Notes: generated by a model not told the origin, from the letters alone. A stretch of DNA of 64,000 nucleotides from Paenibacillus xylaniclasticus (GCF_004001065.1 NZ_BIML01000006.1:186001-250000), one strand, 5' to 3'. Positions 15,699-25,597 are shown, counted from the stretch's first letter. Numbers and translations are program-made.

Positions 15699-18209
15699 AT
15701 GACGATACTGAACAATCAACCTAAACGGGTTGTCATCATTGGCGGCGTTGCGGGAGGCGCTTCAGCTGCTGCCCGTCTTCGCCGACTGGATGAGCAAGCG
15801 GAAATTATACTGTTAGAGAAGGGCGAGCATATCTCATTCGCGAACTGCGGCCTGCCTTACCATATCGGCGGCACGATTGCTGACCGCGGCAAGCTGCTCG
15901 TACAGACGCCGGCGGCGATGAAGCAGCGGTTCGGCATCGACGTGCGGACGGAAAGCGAGGCGATAGCCGTCGATCCCGCGAAACGATGCGTAACGGTAAG
16001 ACAAGCTGATGGTACCGCCTACGACCTGACTTACGACGCGCTGATTCTGTCACCCGGCGCTAAGCCTCGCCGTCCTGCAATCGAAGGGCTGAATGGTTGC
16101 AGCAACGTCTACTCGCTGCGCAGCTTGAAGGATATGGACCGGATTATGTCGCATCTGGATTCGAATCCGTCAACCCGCGCTGTCGTCATCGGCGGAGGCT
16201 TCATCGGTGTCGAGACAGCGGAAAATCTTCGTGAGCGCGGCCTTGAAGTGACGCTCGTACAATCCGGCCCCCACATTCTGGCGCCGTTCGATTCTGAGCT
16301 GGCCGTACTGCTCGAACAGGAGCTGGATCGCCGCGGTGTTACGCTGGCACTGAACCAATCCGTTACGCGCATACGTGAAGCTGGAGGCGAGTCTGTGCTG
16401 ACGCTTCGCGATGGAACCGAGCTGAGGGCGGGACTCATCCTGTTAGCGACCGGCGTACAGCCGGATACCGGCTTCCTTGCCGGCAGCGGTATTGAGCTTA
16501 GCAGCGACGGTCATATTATCGTCAATGAGCGGCTGCAGACGAGCGCGCCAGACGTCTACGCTGTAGGCGATGCCGTAATGACAACCCATTGGATTACAGG
16601 GAATCCCGTTGCAATCCCGCTGGCAGGCCCTGCCAACAAGCAAGGGCGGATAGCTGCCGATATTATAAGCGGATTGCCGACGACATACAAAGGAACGCAA
16701 GGCACTTCGATTGTCAAAGTATTCGATCTAACCGGTGCTTCTACGGGCTTGAATGCGCGTGAGCTTCGTAAAATCGGCATCGAATTCGAGGCCGTCCATC
16801 TGCATCCACAGCCGCATGCCTCCTATTATCCCGGAGCCTCACCGATGTCGATGAAGCTGCTGTTCGGCAAGGATGGCCGCGTGCTCGGCGCTCAGGCTGT
16901 CGGGTTTACAGGCGTGGACAAACGAATCGACGTAATAGCGACCGTGATTCGCCTCGGCGGTACCGTAACCGATCTGACCGAGCTGGAGCTCGCTTATGCG
17001 CCTCCATACTCGTCTGCGAAAGATCCGGTCAACATGGCCGGTTACATGGCTGAGAATGTACTAAACGGATTGACAGACGTGTACCATACGGAACATCTCG
17101 AAGAACGAGATCAGAGCTCAACCATGCTTATTGACGTCCGCACACCGCTCGAATTCGGCAATGGCACTATTCCAGGTGCGGTCAATATTCCGGTGGACGA
17201 GCTGCGAAGCCGACTGAACGAGCTCGATCGGATGCGGACGATCTGGGTGTTCTGTCAGGTTGGGCTTCGGGGATATACCGCTTCGCGCATTCTAGCACAG
17301 CACGGCTTCCGCGTCCGCAATCTGTCCGGCGGTTACCGGACGTACAAAGCGACGTTGTTCTCGCCGAAGGGTCCTGGCGCTGCGGACCGTCCCGCATCAG
17401 TGGACAAAGCAGCGGACAGCGACACAACCAATTCGGCATCGAATGCGGCGCCAGCCAAGCTGGACGCCTGCGGCTTATGCTGCCCGGGCCCGCTCATTCA
17501 AGTGAAGGATGCCATGGACAAGCTGGCCTATGGCGGTATTCTTGAAGTTAAAGCTACCGACCCCGGCTTCTATGAGGACATTCGCGCTTGGAGCGAGATG
17601 ACTCGCAATGAGGTTGTAGATCTTGCCCAAGAAGGCGGCGTCATTACGGCAACGCTTCGTAAGAACGGAGCGGGCGGCAGCTTGGCACAAGCCGCCGCAG
17701 GCTCAGCGGCCGTATCCGCAGCAGCACCGCAGCCGGAGAAAGACGGTGCGACCTTTATCGTCTTCGATGGAAGCCTCGACAAAGCGATCGCGTCTTTCAT
17801 TCTGGCGAACGGAGCGGCAGCAGCCGGTAAGAAGGTGACGATGTTCTTCACCTTCTGGGGACTTAACATGCTTCGCAAAGCTTCTGCTCCTCCCGTACAG
17901 AAGACGATCGTTGAGCGGATGTTCGGCTGGATGATGCCGCAGGGCTCAAAGAAGCTCCCGATGTCTAACATGCAAATGCTTGGCATTGGACCGAAAATGA
18001 TCCGCGCGGTTATGAAGAGCAAAAACATCGCATCGCTTGAGGAACTGATGGATACGGCCAAGCGACAAGGCGTCGAAATCGTCGCCTGCCAGATGTCGAT
18101 GGACGTCATGGGCATCAAGCGCGAGGAGCTAATTGACGGCATTACCGTCGGCGGCGTTGGCTACTATCTCGGCCAAGCAGACAAGGCTGGTACGAACTTA
18201 TTCATATAA
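15699..18209 (+). CDS. Four-domain sulfur-trafficking fusion: CoA-disulfide/persulfide reductase - rhodanese - TusA - DsrE-like
   Basis: An 836-residue fusion. Residues 1-450 are an FAD/NAD(P)H pyridine nucleotide-disulfide reductase: FAD motif GGVAGGASAA, redox Cys50 in SFANCGLPYH as in CoA-disulfide reductases and NADH-persulfide reductases, and second nucleotide motif GGGFIGVE. Residues about 460-555 are a rhodanese domain with Cys519 (FCQVGLRG). Residues about 585-660 are a TusA/SirA domain with the CPGP motif (Cys595). Residues about 680-836 are a DsrE2-like domain with conserved CQMSMDVMG. AGGAGG precedes ATG. It probably reduces persulfides and relays sulfane sulfur between the fused carriers, in the cytoplasm, under ArsR control. 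Confidence 0.93.
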   Translation: MTILNNQPKRVVIIGGVAGGASAAARLRRLDEQAEIILLEKGEHISFANCGLPYHIGGTIADRGKLLVQTPAAMKQRFGIDVRTESEAIAVDPAKRCVTVRQADGTAYDLTYDALILSPGAKPRRPAIEGLNGCSNVYSLRSLKDMDRIMSHLDSNPSTRAVVIGGGFIGVETAENLRERGLEVTLVQSGPHILAPFDSELAVLLEQELDRRGVTLALNQSVTRIREAGGESVLTLRDGTELRAGLILLATGVQPDTGFLAGSGIELSSDGHIIVNERLQTSAPDVYAVGDAVMTTHWITGNPVAIPLAGPANKQGRIAADIISGLPTTYKGTQGTSIVKVFDLTGASTGLNARELRKIGIEFEAVHLHPQPHASYYPGASPMSMKLLFGKDGRVLGAQAVGFTGVDKRIDVIATVIRLGGTVTDLTELELAYAPPYSSAKDPVNMAGYMAENVLNGLTDVYHTEHLEERDQSSTMLIDVRTPLEFGNGTIPGAVNIPVDELRSRLNELDRMRTIWVFCQVGLRGYTASRILAQHGFRVRNLSGGYRTYKATLFSPKGPGAADRPASVDKAADSDTTNSASNAAPAKLDACGLCCPGPLIQVKDAMDKLAYGGILEVKATDPGFYEDIRAWSEMTRNEVVDLAQEGGVITATLRKNGAGGSLAQAAAGSAAVSAAAPQPEKDGATFIVFDGSLDKAIASFILANGAAAAGKKVTMFFTFWGLNMLRKASAPPVQKTIVERMFGWMMPQGSKKLPMSNMQMLGIGPKMIRAVMKSKNIASLEELMDTAKRQGVEIVACQMSMDVMGIKREELIDGITVGGVGYYLGQADKAGTNLFI

Positions 18210-18214
18210 TTCGA

Positions 18215-18258
18215 AAGGGCTCACCCCGTCAAGGCAGCTTGACTTTGGGTGAGCCCTT
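18215..18258. terminator. Bidirectional terminator between the sulfur fusion and VOC genes
   Basis: AAGGGCTCACCC (18215-18226) and GGGTGAGCCCTT (18247-18258) pair perfectly; an inner stem GTCAAG/CTTGAC caps the loop. It lies 6 bases after the fusion stop and 21 bases from the end of the convergent VOC gene. Confidence 0.85.
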
Positions 18259-18278
18259 GTCCTTATTCGATTCGTCCG

Positions 18279-18713
<435 letters not shown>

Positions 18714-18741
18714 TCAGCTTGTACAACGTAACCGCATAATT

Positions 18742-18876
18742 CTAGAATACTTCAGCAATCATCGGTTCTATAATATTCCAATCGCCGTTCGCAAGCCCAC
18801 AGCCAATGTTATACGGCAGCGCCACCGTGAGACCGTCTCGCTGAGCCAGCTCCTTCAATTGGGTTAGACCTAACAT
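18742..18876 (-). pseudogene. Relic of a macro-domain (ADP-ribose processing) gene, C-terminus only
   Basis: A 44-codon minus-strand stretch ends TVALPYNIGCGLANGDWNII to IAEVF, matching the C-terminal (PY.IGCGLAGGDW) signature of Appr-1''-p processing macro-domain proteins. No gene upstream supplies the rest: the frame is closed by a TGA just before, and the neighbouring frame (starting near 18970) is open for about 30 codons but ends at 18871. I read it as a truncated, frameshifted relic. No ribosome binding site supports separate expression. Confidence 0.55.
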
Positions 18877-18977
18877 CCCGTCACAACCGTTACTGCCATA
18901 TCACCACGCTCTTTCTGTGCTGAAATAGGAAGTAAATTATAGATCCCATTATAATCCGGACCAATCATAATGTGGAT

Positions 18978-19016
18978 AAAAAAAGTCCGCCAACGCCAAA
19001 CAGGCTTTGTACGGAC
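18978..19016 (-). terminator. Intrinsic terminator of the MFS gene
   Basis: On the minus strand, GTCCG ... CGGAC with inner GCC/GGC pairing is followed by seven T (18984-18978). It lies 17 bases after the MFS stop codon. Confidence 0.65.
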
Positions 19017-19033
19017 GTATGTATATGCGATAA

Positions 19034-20266
19034 TTATGAGTTCTTGGCGACTGCGCTTCGTTCGCGCGGCAGGAAGAAGGCGAGCAGGCCGAGCAGCGGC
19101 AGGAAGCTCGCGATCAGCATCATGTCAGCGCGTCCAAGCGCATCCGAGATATTGCCAAGCACGACGGCGCCGACGGCACCCATGCCGAACGCAAGACCCG
19201 TAATAAGGCCGGACGCCATCCCGATATTGCCAGGCAGCAGCTGCTGGGCATAGACGACGCTGACGGAGAAGCCGGATTGTAGAATCAAGCCGATGATAAA
19301 CATCATCGGATAAATCCAAAGCTGCGATACGTGCGGCAGTAATAGCGCGAACGGGGCAGCGCCTGCGACGGACAGCACGATCATTTTTTTCAGCCCGATC
19401 TTATCCGCCAGAATACCACCGAAGAACGTACCGATAACGCCGGCCGTCATGTACAGGAAGACAGGCACCTGTGCAGCTTTCTTCGACATCCCGTATTGAT
19501 CCTCAGCAAAAAATTGATAAAACGTTGATATACCCGAAAAGTACCACGAGCGTGCGAACACAATCAAGACCAGCAGCAGCATCGCGCAGCCGATAGCCTT
19601 GCGGCTCATTGGGTTAGCAGAAGCCGCTGATGCTCCGGTCCGCTTCTGCGGCTTACCATGTTCGCGAAGCTGCGTCCGATACCACGGCGCAACACGGCTG
19701 AGCAGTACAATCGCGATTAATGCGATAATAGTGCCCCAGATCGCTCCCCGCTGACCGAGAGGTAGAAAAATAAAGATCGTCATAAGCGGCGCAAGCGATT
19801 GACCGAAGTTACCGCCGACCTGATAAATCGACTGTGCCAATCCTTTACGTCCTCCAGCGGCGAAATGGACGACGCGCGACCCTTCCGGATGGAAGACAGC
19901 AGAGCCAAGACCGATCAGAATTACGCCTCCGAGCAGCGTCCAGAAGCTCGGCGCGAATGCCAGAATCACCATCCCGGCAAGACTAAGTCCCATACCGATC
20001 GGCAGCATGAACGGCATCGGCCTTTTGTCCGAATACAACCCGACGACAGGCTGCATAACGGAAGAGGTCATATTGAGCGTAAAAACAATCCAGCCCAGCT
20101 GGATATCACTCAATGTTAATGATTCTTGGATAACAGGAAACAGTGCGGTAACGACAGACTGCATCGCATCATTCAGCATATGCGACGCGCTGATTGCGAA
20201 CAGAATGGAATAAACCGTTGCGGTCGTAACCGCTCGAAGCCGGCCAGCTTCCGTGGCGCTTGACAT
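19034..20266 (-). CDS. MFS transporter of the fosmidomycin-resistance (Fsr) type
   Basis: A 410-residue protein with about twelve hydrophobic helices. The opening (SASHMLNDAMQSVVTALFPVI) and GLYSDKRP loop, and the later GLGSAVFHPEGSR motif, are characteristic of the Fsr-like drug efflux branch of the major facilitator superfamily. It is a proton-driven exporter; the natural substrate is unknown. ATG 20266 is preceded by AGGAG at 11 bases, a little far; the open frame runs on to 20590 but would overlap the divergent namA gene and is rejected. A terminator follows. Confidence 0.88.
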   Translation of the reverse strand: MSSATEAGRLRAVTTATVYSILFAISASHMLNDAMQSVVTALFPVIQESLTLSDIQLGWIVFTLNMTSSVMQPVVGLYSDKRPMPFMLPIGMGLSLAGMVILAFAPSFWTLLGGVILIGLGSAVFHPEGSRVVHFAAGGRKGLAQSIYQVGGNFGQSLAPLMTIFIFLPLGQRGAIWGTIIALIAIVLLSRVAPWYRTQLREHGKPQKRTGASAASANPMSRKAIGCAMLLLVLIVFARSWYFSGISTFYQFFAEDQYGMSKKAAQVPVFLYMTAGVIGTFFGGILADKIGLKKMIVLSVAGAAPFALLLPHVSQLWIYPMMFIIGLILQSGFSVSVVYAQQLLPGNIGMASGLITGLAFGMGAVGAVVLGNISDALGRADMMLIASFLPLLGLLAFFLPRERSAVAKNS

Positions 20267-20540
20267 TTCGATTTCAACTCCTATGTATGGGTTATTATGG
20301 ATCTCATCTGATGCTAAGGAAGATACCACACCTAAAGTGCGGCTGACAATCCTTTTGATCAATAAAATCCATATACACCGATAAACTTTAGGGTCTATAA
20401 TGGACATAGATAAACTGTGTCGAAGCTTGCACAGAATGAGTCGTGCATTTCGAAGCAGATTCGATCCCATTAGATATGGCTCTTCTGGGAGAGATATTTT
20501 GATGAGGTCCAATAAATAATAATTTCGGAGGTACATAAGG

Positions 20541-21569
20541 ATGACCGTGAATTTAGGTACGCCGTTCAAGATGGATGGATTCGAGCTCAAGAACCGAATC
20601 GTAATGCCGCCAATGTGTCAATATTCCGTTACGGCGCAGGACGGCAAGCCGAATGACTGGCATTATGTCCACTACGTTTCTCGCGCCATTGGCGGCGTCG
20701 GACTCATTAATGTGGAAATGACCAATGTAGAGCCTGACGGACGAATTTCGAATCAGTGCCTCGGCTTGTGGTCCGACGACCACATCCCGGCATACGCTCG
20801 AATCGTTGACGCCGTGCACCAATATGATACGAAGATTGGTATTCAAATCGCCCATGCCGGACGCAAAGCAACTGACGCGCTGCAGCCTGTCAGCTCCACG
20901 AATGTCGCGTTCAGCAGCGAGTACAAGCAGCCTCGTGCTCTTACGACCGACGAGACGAAGCGAATGGTCGAGCTGTTCCGGGACGCTGCCGTCCGCGCGG
21001 TGAAGGCGGGCTTCGATACGGTGCAGCTGCATGGCGCGCACGGCTATTTGATCCACCAATTCCATTCGCCGGGCACGAACGACCGGACGGACATCTACGG
21101 CGACGATCCGGCCCGGTTCGGCATCGAAATTATTCAAGCCGTCAAGAGCGTGCTGCCATCGCATGTGAAGCTCCAAATGCGCGTATCGGCAGCCGATTAC
21201 GGAGAAGGCGGCTACGATCTTCAATATGGCGTTGAGTTGTGCAAGAAGTATAAGGAGGCGGGCGTCGAAATTTTTGATATTTCGAGCGGCGGCGGCACGT
21301 CGTCTAATCCGCGTGGACTTGGCGGCGGCATCTATCCGGGCTATCAGCTTCACATGGCTCGCGCCGTGAAGGAAGCGACCGGGCTGCCGGTCATCGCCGT
21401 CGGTCTGCTCGACGAGCCGAAGCTAGCGCAATTCGCCGTTGCAAGCGGCGACTGCGATCTTGTTGCCGTCGGACGCGGCATGCTGCGCGACCCTTACTGG
21501 GCGCTGCACGCCCAACAGGCGACAGGCGCCGCAGTCGAAATTCCGGAACCATACGTGCGCGGCTATTAA
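20541..21569 (+). CDS. namA: NADPH dehydrogenase NamA (old yellow enzyme, YqjM type)
   Basis: A 342-residue FMN ene-reductase that reduces alpha,beta-unsaturated aldehydes, ketones and nitro compounds with NADPH. The YqjM-type residues are in register: Cys26 and Tyr28 (MCQYS), His164 and His167 and Tyr169 (QLHGAHGYL), with the NDRTD motif after them and C-terminal GRGMLRDPYW. CGGAGG lies upstream of ATG 20541. It is divergent from the MFS gene and ends in a strong terminator; probably a xenobiotic or oxidative-stress detoxification gene. Confidence 0.95.
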   Translation: MTVNLGTPFKMDGFELKNRIVMPPMCQYSVTAQDGKPNDWHYVHYVSRAIGGVGLINVEMTNVEPDGRISNQCLGLWSDDHIPAYARIVDAVHQYDTKIGIQIAHAGRKATDALQPVSSTNVAFSSEYKQPRALTTDETKRMVELFRDAAVRAVKAGFDTVQLHGAHGYLIHQFHSPGTNDRTDIYGDDPARFGIEIIQAVKSVLPSHVKLQMRVSAADYGEGGYDLQYGVELCKKYKEAGVEIFDISSGGGTSSNPRGLGGGIYPGYQLHMARAVKEATGLPVIAVGLLDEPKLAQFAVASGDCDLVAVGRGMLRDPYWALHAQQATGAAVEIPEPYVRGY

Positions 21570-21575
21570 ACGAAC

Positions 21576-21622
21576 AAATCCGACCTTGCGCCGAATAACT
21601 GGCGTTGAGGTCGGATTTTTTT
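21576..21622 (+). terminator. Intrinsic terminator of namA
   Basis: AAATCCGACCT (21576-21586) and AGGTCGGATTT (21608-21618) pair perfectly and are followed by T to 21622. It begins 7 bases after the namA stop. Confidence 0.93.
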
Positions 21623-21703
21623 GGTATGCCCTGCAGCTAGGCTAGAAATGCAATAACCCCCGCAGCCGCTGTACCGCAGATACGGGGATTATGAAAGAAT
21701 GGA

Positions 21704-22240
21704 CTAGTACTTCTGTTCGTCGTGACTACCCGTCGAGCGCATCAATAGCAGCAGCAGTCCACCAACGACGATGAACGATGCCGATAAGCCCTGCAAGCCG
21801 TTAAACGAGACGAGGGTCCCGAGCGAAAGCAGTGCAAAAAACAAAATCGCGCAACTGCCAAGAATAAATACCGGAAGCAGCAGCCAAAAGAGCCGATAGC
21901 CGAAAATGTAAAACTCCAGCAATCCGAATGCAACCGCAAGCATAAAGCCCGGCCATACCGTGCCCCATGCGTCGAACAGCATGCCCGCCTGGCATGTCAG
22001 GCCTGTAATTACGAGAATGCCTCCGGGAATGAGCAGCCCTGCTGATGGTTTCGTTCTTTTGTATAAATAGGCGACATGAAAAAATATCCCGATGGGCAGA
22101 ATGAACAACGTCGGCCAGAAGTAAGCGAAAATGTTGCCCGGTTCCGCATAGGATCGCCCATCCGTCGCTTGGGCTTGAATGAGCAGCCAGACTATGCCCG
22201 CCGCAATGGCGATGATGCCATAATTACGCCTCGTAGTCAT
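21704..22240 (-). CDS. Multi-pass membrane protein of unknown function
   Basis: A 178-residue protein with five or six hydrophobic helices (for example YGIIAIAAGIVWLLI, AYFWPTLFILPIGIFFHVAY, LLIPGGILVITGLTC, GFMLAVAFGLLEFYIFG, LFWLLLPVFILGSCAILFFAL) and a short charged tail. It resembles small conserved Bacillus membrane proteins but I cannot name the family. ATG 22240 is preceded by AGGGGG at 8 bases; TTG 22243 is also in frame. Monocistronic. Confidence 0.8.
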   Translation of the reverse strand: MTTRRNYGIIAIAAGIVWLLIQAQATDGRSYAEPGNIFAYFWPTLFILPIGIFFHVAYLYKRTKPSAGLLIPGGILVITGLTCQAGMLFDAWGTVWPGFMLAVAFGLLEFYIFGYRLFWLLLPVFILGSCAILFFALLSLGTLVSFNGLQGLSASFIVVGGLLLLLMRSTGSHDEQKY

Positions 22241-22482
22241 CAATTGATCCCCCTAATAAATGTTGGTTCTGTTGGCTGTGTACGTACGCCTTTGCTGCAA
22301 TCAGCTTAACACCACAGCTTCATCATTGTAAATGCATTCAGCACAAAACCCGACCTGAGTCGGAGGCGCCCTACATCCTCCGTACAAGCCCAACTGGAGC
22401 GGCGGACCGACACACTCGAGATGGCTACGCTGCGTGCGGTGAAATAGGTGCTTTTCGGCACCTATCTCGCGTGGCGCGCGCC
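22241..22482. other. Intergenic region with short inverted repeats
   Basis: Contains ATAGGTGC (22444-22451) and GCACCTAT (22458-22465), a perfect hairpin without a T run, and a CCGAC/GTCGG hairpin near 22345. The GGCACCTAT word recurs in the intergenic stretch near 10089. No gene seen. Confidence 0.35.
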
Positions 22483-22519
22483 AAAAAAAAGGCATCACCC
22501 CATCCGGGATGATACCTTT
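22483..22519 (-). terminator. Intrinsic terminator of thrC
   Basis: On the minus strand a 14-pair stem (AAAGGTATCATCCC with GGGGTGATGCCTTT, two G-U pairs) with loop GGAT is followed by eight T. It lies 17 bases after the thrC stop. Confidence 0.92.
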
Positions 22520-22535
22520 ATCGTTCTAGCGCGAG

Positions 22536-23936
22536 TTACACGCGCTGATGAAAAAATTGCTCCAGCTGCTGCACGATGACAGCCGTATCGCCATCGACGA
22601 TCGTCTGACGCTGCGGCTTGTCGAACAGCGAGGAAATTTCTGCCGGGAACGACTGCTTAATGCCCGTCAACTGCACCGCTTCATCGAACTTGGCAGGGTG
22701 TGCCGTCGCGAGTGAAATGATAACGCCATCCGAGCCGCCGCGCTGCTCTGCTGCCACTACGCCGCATGCCGAGTGCGGGTCAAGAATATAGCCTGTTGCC
22801 GCCTCGTAACGCTTGATCGTATCGAGACATTCGTCGTTGTTAACGCCGTAAGCGCCGAACTCAGCACGAACCTTCTCCTGCACCGCTTCCGATACGGACA
22901 GGCTGCCTTCTGCCCGGAACGCGTTCATAAGAGAGTCGATCGCTGCCGCATCTTCGCCCAGCACATAGTACAGATAGCGCTCAAAGTTGCTTGCAACTTG
23001 AATGTCCATCGATGGGCTATGCGTCACACGGAAATTGTCCGGCTTATAAACGCCCGTATCAACGAAGCGCTCCAAAATGTTATTCTCGTTCGTCGCGATA
23101 ATGAGACGGTCAACAGTCAGACCCATACGCTTTGCAAGATAGCCCGCGAAGATGTCGCCGAAGTTGCCCGACGGTACGCTGAAGCTTACTTGCTCAGCGC
23201 CTGTCTCTTCTTGAACGCGGAAGAACGAGTAGAAGTAATATACCGTCTGCGCAATGATCCGAACGATATTAATCGAGTTAATCGCGCATAGGTTGTTTTT
23301 CGTTTTGAAATCAATGTCCGCGAACAGATCTTTAATGATACGCTGGCAATCGTCGAAGTTGCCGTGTACCGAAAGGTTAAGCACGTTATCCTCCGGCACC
23401 GTCGTCATCTGCAGCTCCTGCACCTTGCTTACTTTGCCATGCGGATGGAGAATACAAATGTTGATGCCTTCCTTGCCGCGAACGCCTTCGATCGACGAAG
23501 CGCCTGTATCGCCGGACGTTGCGCCAAGGATATTAATTTGCAAATTCCGTTGGCGCGAGACGTACGTATACAGCTGGCCCATAAATTGGAGAGCGATATC
23601 TTTGAACGCGAACGTCGGACCGTGAAACAGCTCCAGCAAATATAGCTTGTCCTTCAGCTTCGTCACCGGTGTGACTTCCGGATGACGGAACGTCGAATAG
23701 CTGTCCGCTACAAGCTTCTTCAGGTCGTCTGCCGGAATTTCATTATTCGTATACAAATCCAAAATCGCCAGCGTCAGCTCTTGATACGAGAGCTTCGACC
23801 ACGACTTCAACGTCTGAGCGGATACGGTCGGAATTTGCTCCGGAACGAGCAAACCTCCATCTGTAGATAATCCCATAAGAAATGCATCAATAAAGCCGAT
23901 CCCGCTAACCTTGCCTCTAGTACTAATGTACTGCAT
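22536..23936 (-). CDS. thrC: Threonine synthase (long-type)
   Basis: A 466-residue PLP enzyme that converts O-phosphohomoserine to threonine. It is the long, 'type 1' form: MQYISTRG opening, GLSTDGGLLVPE, and the PLP-binding Lys112 in GPTFAFKDIALQFM; GATSGDTGASSIE binds phosphate. B. subtilis ThrC is the shorter form, but long ThrC is common in Paenibacillaceae and proteobacteria. GGAGG lies 7 bases before ATG 23936. It is monocistronic here, apart from hom and thrB. Confidence 0.95.
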   Translation of the reverse strand: MQYISTRGKVSGIGFIDAFLMGLSTDGGLLVPEQIPTVSAQTLKSWSKLSYQELTLAILDLYTNNEIPADDLKKLVADSYSTFRHPEVTPVTKLKDKLYLLELFHGPTFAFKDIALQFMGQLYTYVSRQRNLQINILGATSGDTGASSIEGVRGKEGINICILHPHGKVSKVQELQMTTVPEDNVLNLSVHGNFDDCQRIIKDLFADIDFKTKNNLCAINSINIVRIIAQTVYYFYSFFRVQEETGAEQVSFSVPSGNFGDIFAGYLAKRMGLTVDRLIIATNENNILERFVDTGVYKPDNFRVTHSPSMDIQVASNFERYLYYVLGEDAAAIDSLMNAFRAEGSLSVSEAVQEKVRAEFGAYGVNNDECLDTIKRYEAATGYILDPHSACGVVAAEQRGGSDGVIISLATAHPAKFDEAVQLTGIKQSFPAEISSLFDKPQRQTIVDGDTAVIVQQLEQFFHQRV

Positions 23937-24044
23937 GTCATTCCCTCCTACTATATCGACAGCAATGCCGAGCCAAGCGCCGTCTGCGCCCTAATCATAT
24001 AACTTAAATTATACGTGCCGTTGCAGCATTCGTGCAATTGTTTA

Positions 24045-25508
24045 TTAAAGGTACGTAAATGTAAGCCGGATCACTCTTTTATCCACAGAATGAAACACGG
24101 ATACTTCAGCCAAAATATTAGAAAAAGACTCAAGAGCCGCCTCCATGTCAGCCCACTCATTCCCGTCGTAGGAAGCCTTGAGCTCGACACTCATCTGACG
24201 GGCGTTAATTGCCGATGCAATTCTCGCGTGCAGCTCATCGCTGCTGTGCACAACCATACCCATCTTCTCATAATAGCTCGCAGCCGTCGACGTCGCTTCC
24301 GGCCAATTCGAGCGCTGCCATATATGATCCTTCGCAAGCTCCTCATCGGTCACATTGAAATAGTTGTATACGAGCCGTCCCTGCTTATCCGGCACCGGAT
24401 CATCCCAGGTGACATCGAGATTATAATATTCGCCGTCGATCTTCACCTTGTTCCATGCATGACCGCCGCCATTGGCCGTGCCTGTCACGATCTGCGAATC
24501 AATACCGGCCATCTCCAGCATCAGATGCGCCGCATAAGCATAGCCTTGGCATACAGCGGTACCGTGGAACAAAATTCCATACGCGCTGTAAGAATCATCT
24601 GGAATCGTATCAGCAAGATAGTTATCGTAATCGTATTCGGCATGAAGCACGATGTAATCATGAATCGCCAATTCCTTCTCGAAGTCGCTCATGCCGGGCT
24701 TGACCAGCTCGCTGACAATGCGGGCTGCCTCGTCGTATATTTTTTTCGTACGGGCATCTGTGAAGATATAGCTTCTATCCCTAAGCTCGATCGCATCCAA
24801 CAATCCATATTCACTGCCCACATACACCGGACCCAAGCTATCCGCAATTCGATAGGCCAGCGAAAAAATTTGCTCCCGCGAGGCGTTCGCTTTCGGCTGG
24901 AACTTGAGCCCTTCCTTCGTCTGCGTCCCCTTCAGAATGCCAGCTCCCGCCAGCTTCGACGCCGCCTCAGCCGCCCAAGCCGCAATGGAGCTGCCATCCG
25001 CAAAAGCCGTTGGCTCACTGCCAGCGAGCTTCTCCTTCAAACCCGACTTGGTTAACGTGCTGTACAGCATAACCGCAAGCTGCTCGCGCGTAACAAGCGC
25101 ATCCGGAGAAAACTTCGTTGCGCTGATGCCCCCAACTATACCTAGCCCATAAGCTTTAAGCACGTTCGGGTCCTTCGTATCCTTGAATGGATTGGTTGCC
25201 GGAAGGGCTGCCTTACTGCCTGTAAGCCGTTCGTACAGCTTGACGATTACACTGCTCAGCTCAGCTCTCGTAATCGCTTGTTGATAATCTGACTGCAGCC
25301 CGTCTGGAATCAGATCCATATGCATGGCTTGTCTTACGTCCTCAAAGGCCCAGGAGCTCGGCCGATTAGCTGCCGACGCCTGCTCCGGATATACCGTCAA
25401 TAAGCCGGCAAGCAGCATAACAGCCGAACAACCTGTAACTATACGTTGTTGAATCGACGATAATCGCCGCGCCGTCCGATCATTCGATCCTGAATCCATT
25501 GTAACCAT
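24045..25508 (-). CDS. Exported SLH-domain protein with transglutaminase-like domain
   Basis: A 487-residue surface protein. A signal peptide ends at about ASA-ANR (VMLLAGLLTVYPEQASA). Three SLH-like units follow (WAFEDVRQAMHMDLIPDG; NPFKDTKDPNVLKAYGLG; TAFADGSSIAAWAAEAASKLAGAG), which would anchor it to secondary cell wall polymer. The C-terminal half is a transglutaminase-like (cysteine protease fold) domain with the triad visible: Cys in GTAVCQGYAY, His in GGGHAWNKV, Asp in YYNLDVTWDDP. It probably acts on cell-wall peptides. ATG 25508 follows GGGAGAG; an in-frame ATG at 25529 is less likely. Monocistronic. Confidence 0.9.
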   Translation of the reverse strand: MVTMDSGSNDRTARRLSSIQQRIVTGCSAVMLLAGLLTVYPEQASAANRPSSWAFEDVRQAMHMDLIPDGLQSDYQQAITRAELSSVIVKLYERLTGSKAALPATNPFKDTKDPNVLKAYGLGIVGGISATKFSPDALVTREQLAVMLYSTLTKSGLKEKLAGSEPTAFADGSSIAAWAAEAASKLAGAGILKGTQTKEGLKFQPKANASREQIFSLAYRIADSLGPVYVGSEYGLLDAIELRDRSYIFTDARTKKIYDEAARIVSELVKPGMSDFEKELAIHDYIVLHAEYDYDNYLADTIPDDSYSAYGILFHGTAVCQGYAYAAHLMLEMAGIDSQIVTGTANGGGHAWNKVKIDGEYYNLDVTWDDPVPDKQGRLVYNYFNVTDEELAKDHIWQRSNWPEATSTAASYYEKMGMVVHSSDELHARIASAINARQMSVELKASYDGNEWADMEAALESFSNILAEVSVFHSVDKRVIRLTFTYL

Positions 25509-25597
25509 GTGCCGATCTCTCCCTGTCATGAAGCATTATCTCTCATTATAACGGAAGGGATTGGAAATGTAATTAAGTTTGTCCGATTGCCGCAACT

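Noticed and set aside
20267-20590. N-terminal extension of the MFS gene
   Set aside because: It would overlap the divergent namA start and adds non-membrane sequence not found in the family.
24015-25055. 346-codon + strand ORF
   Set aside because: Antisense to the SLH-transglutaminase gene whose motifs are unambiguous.
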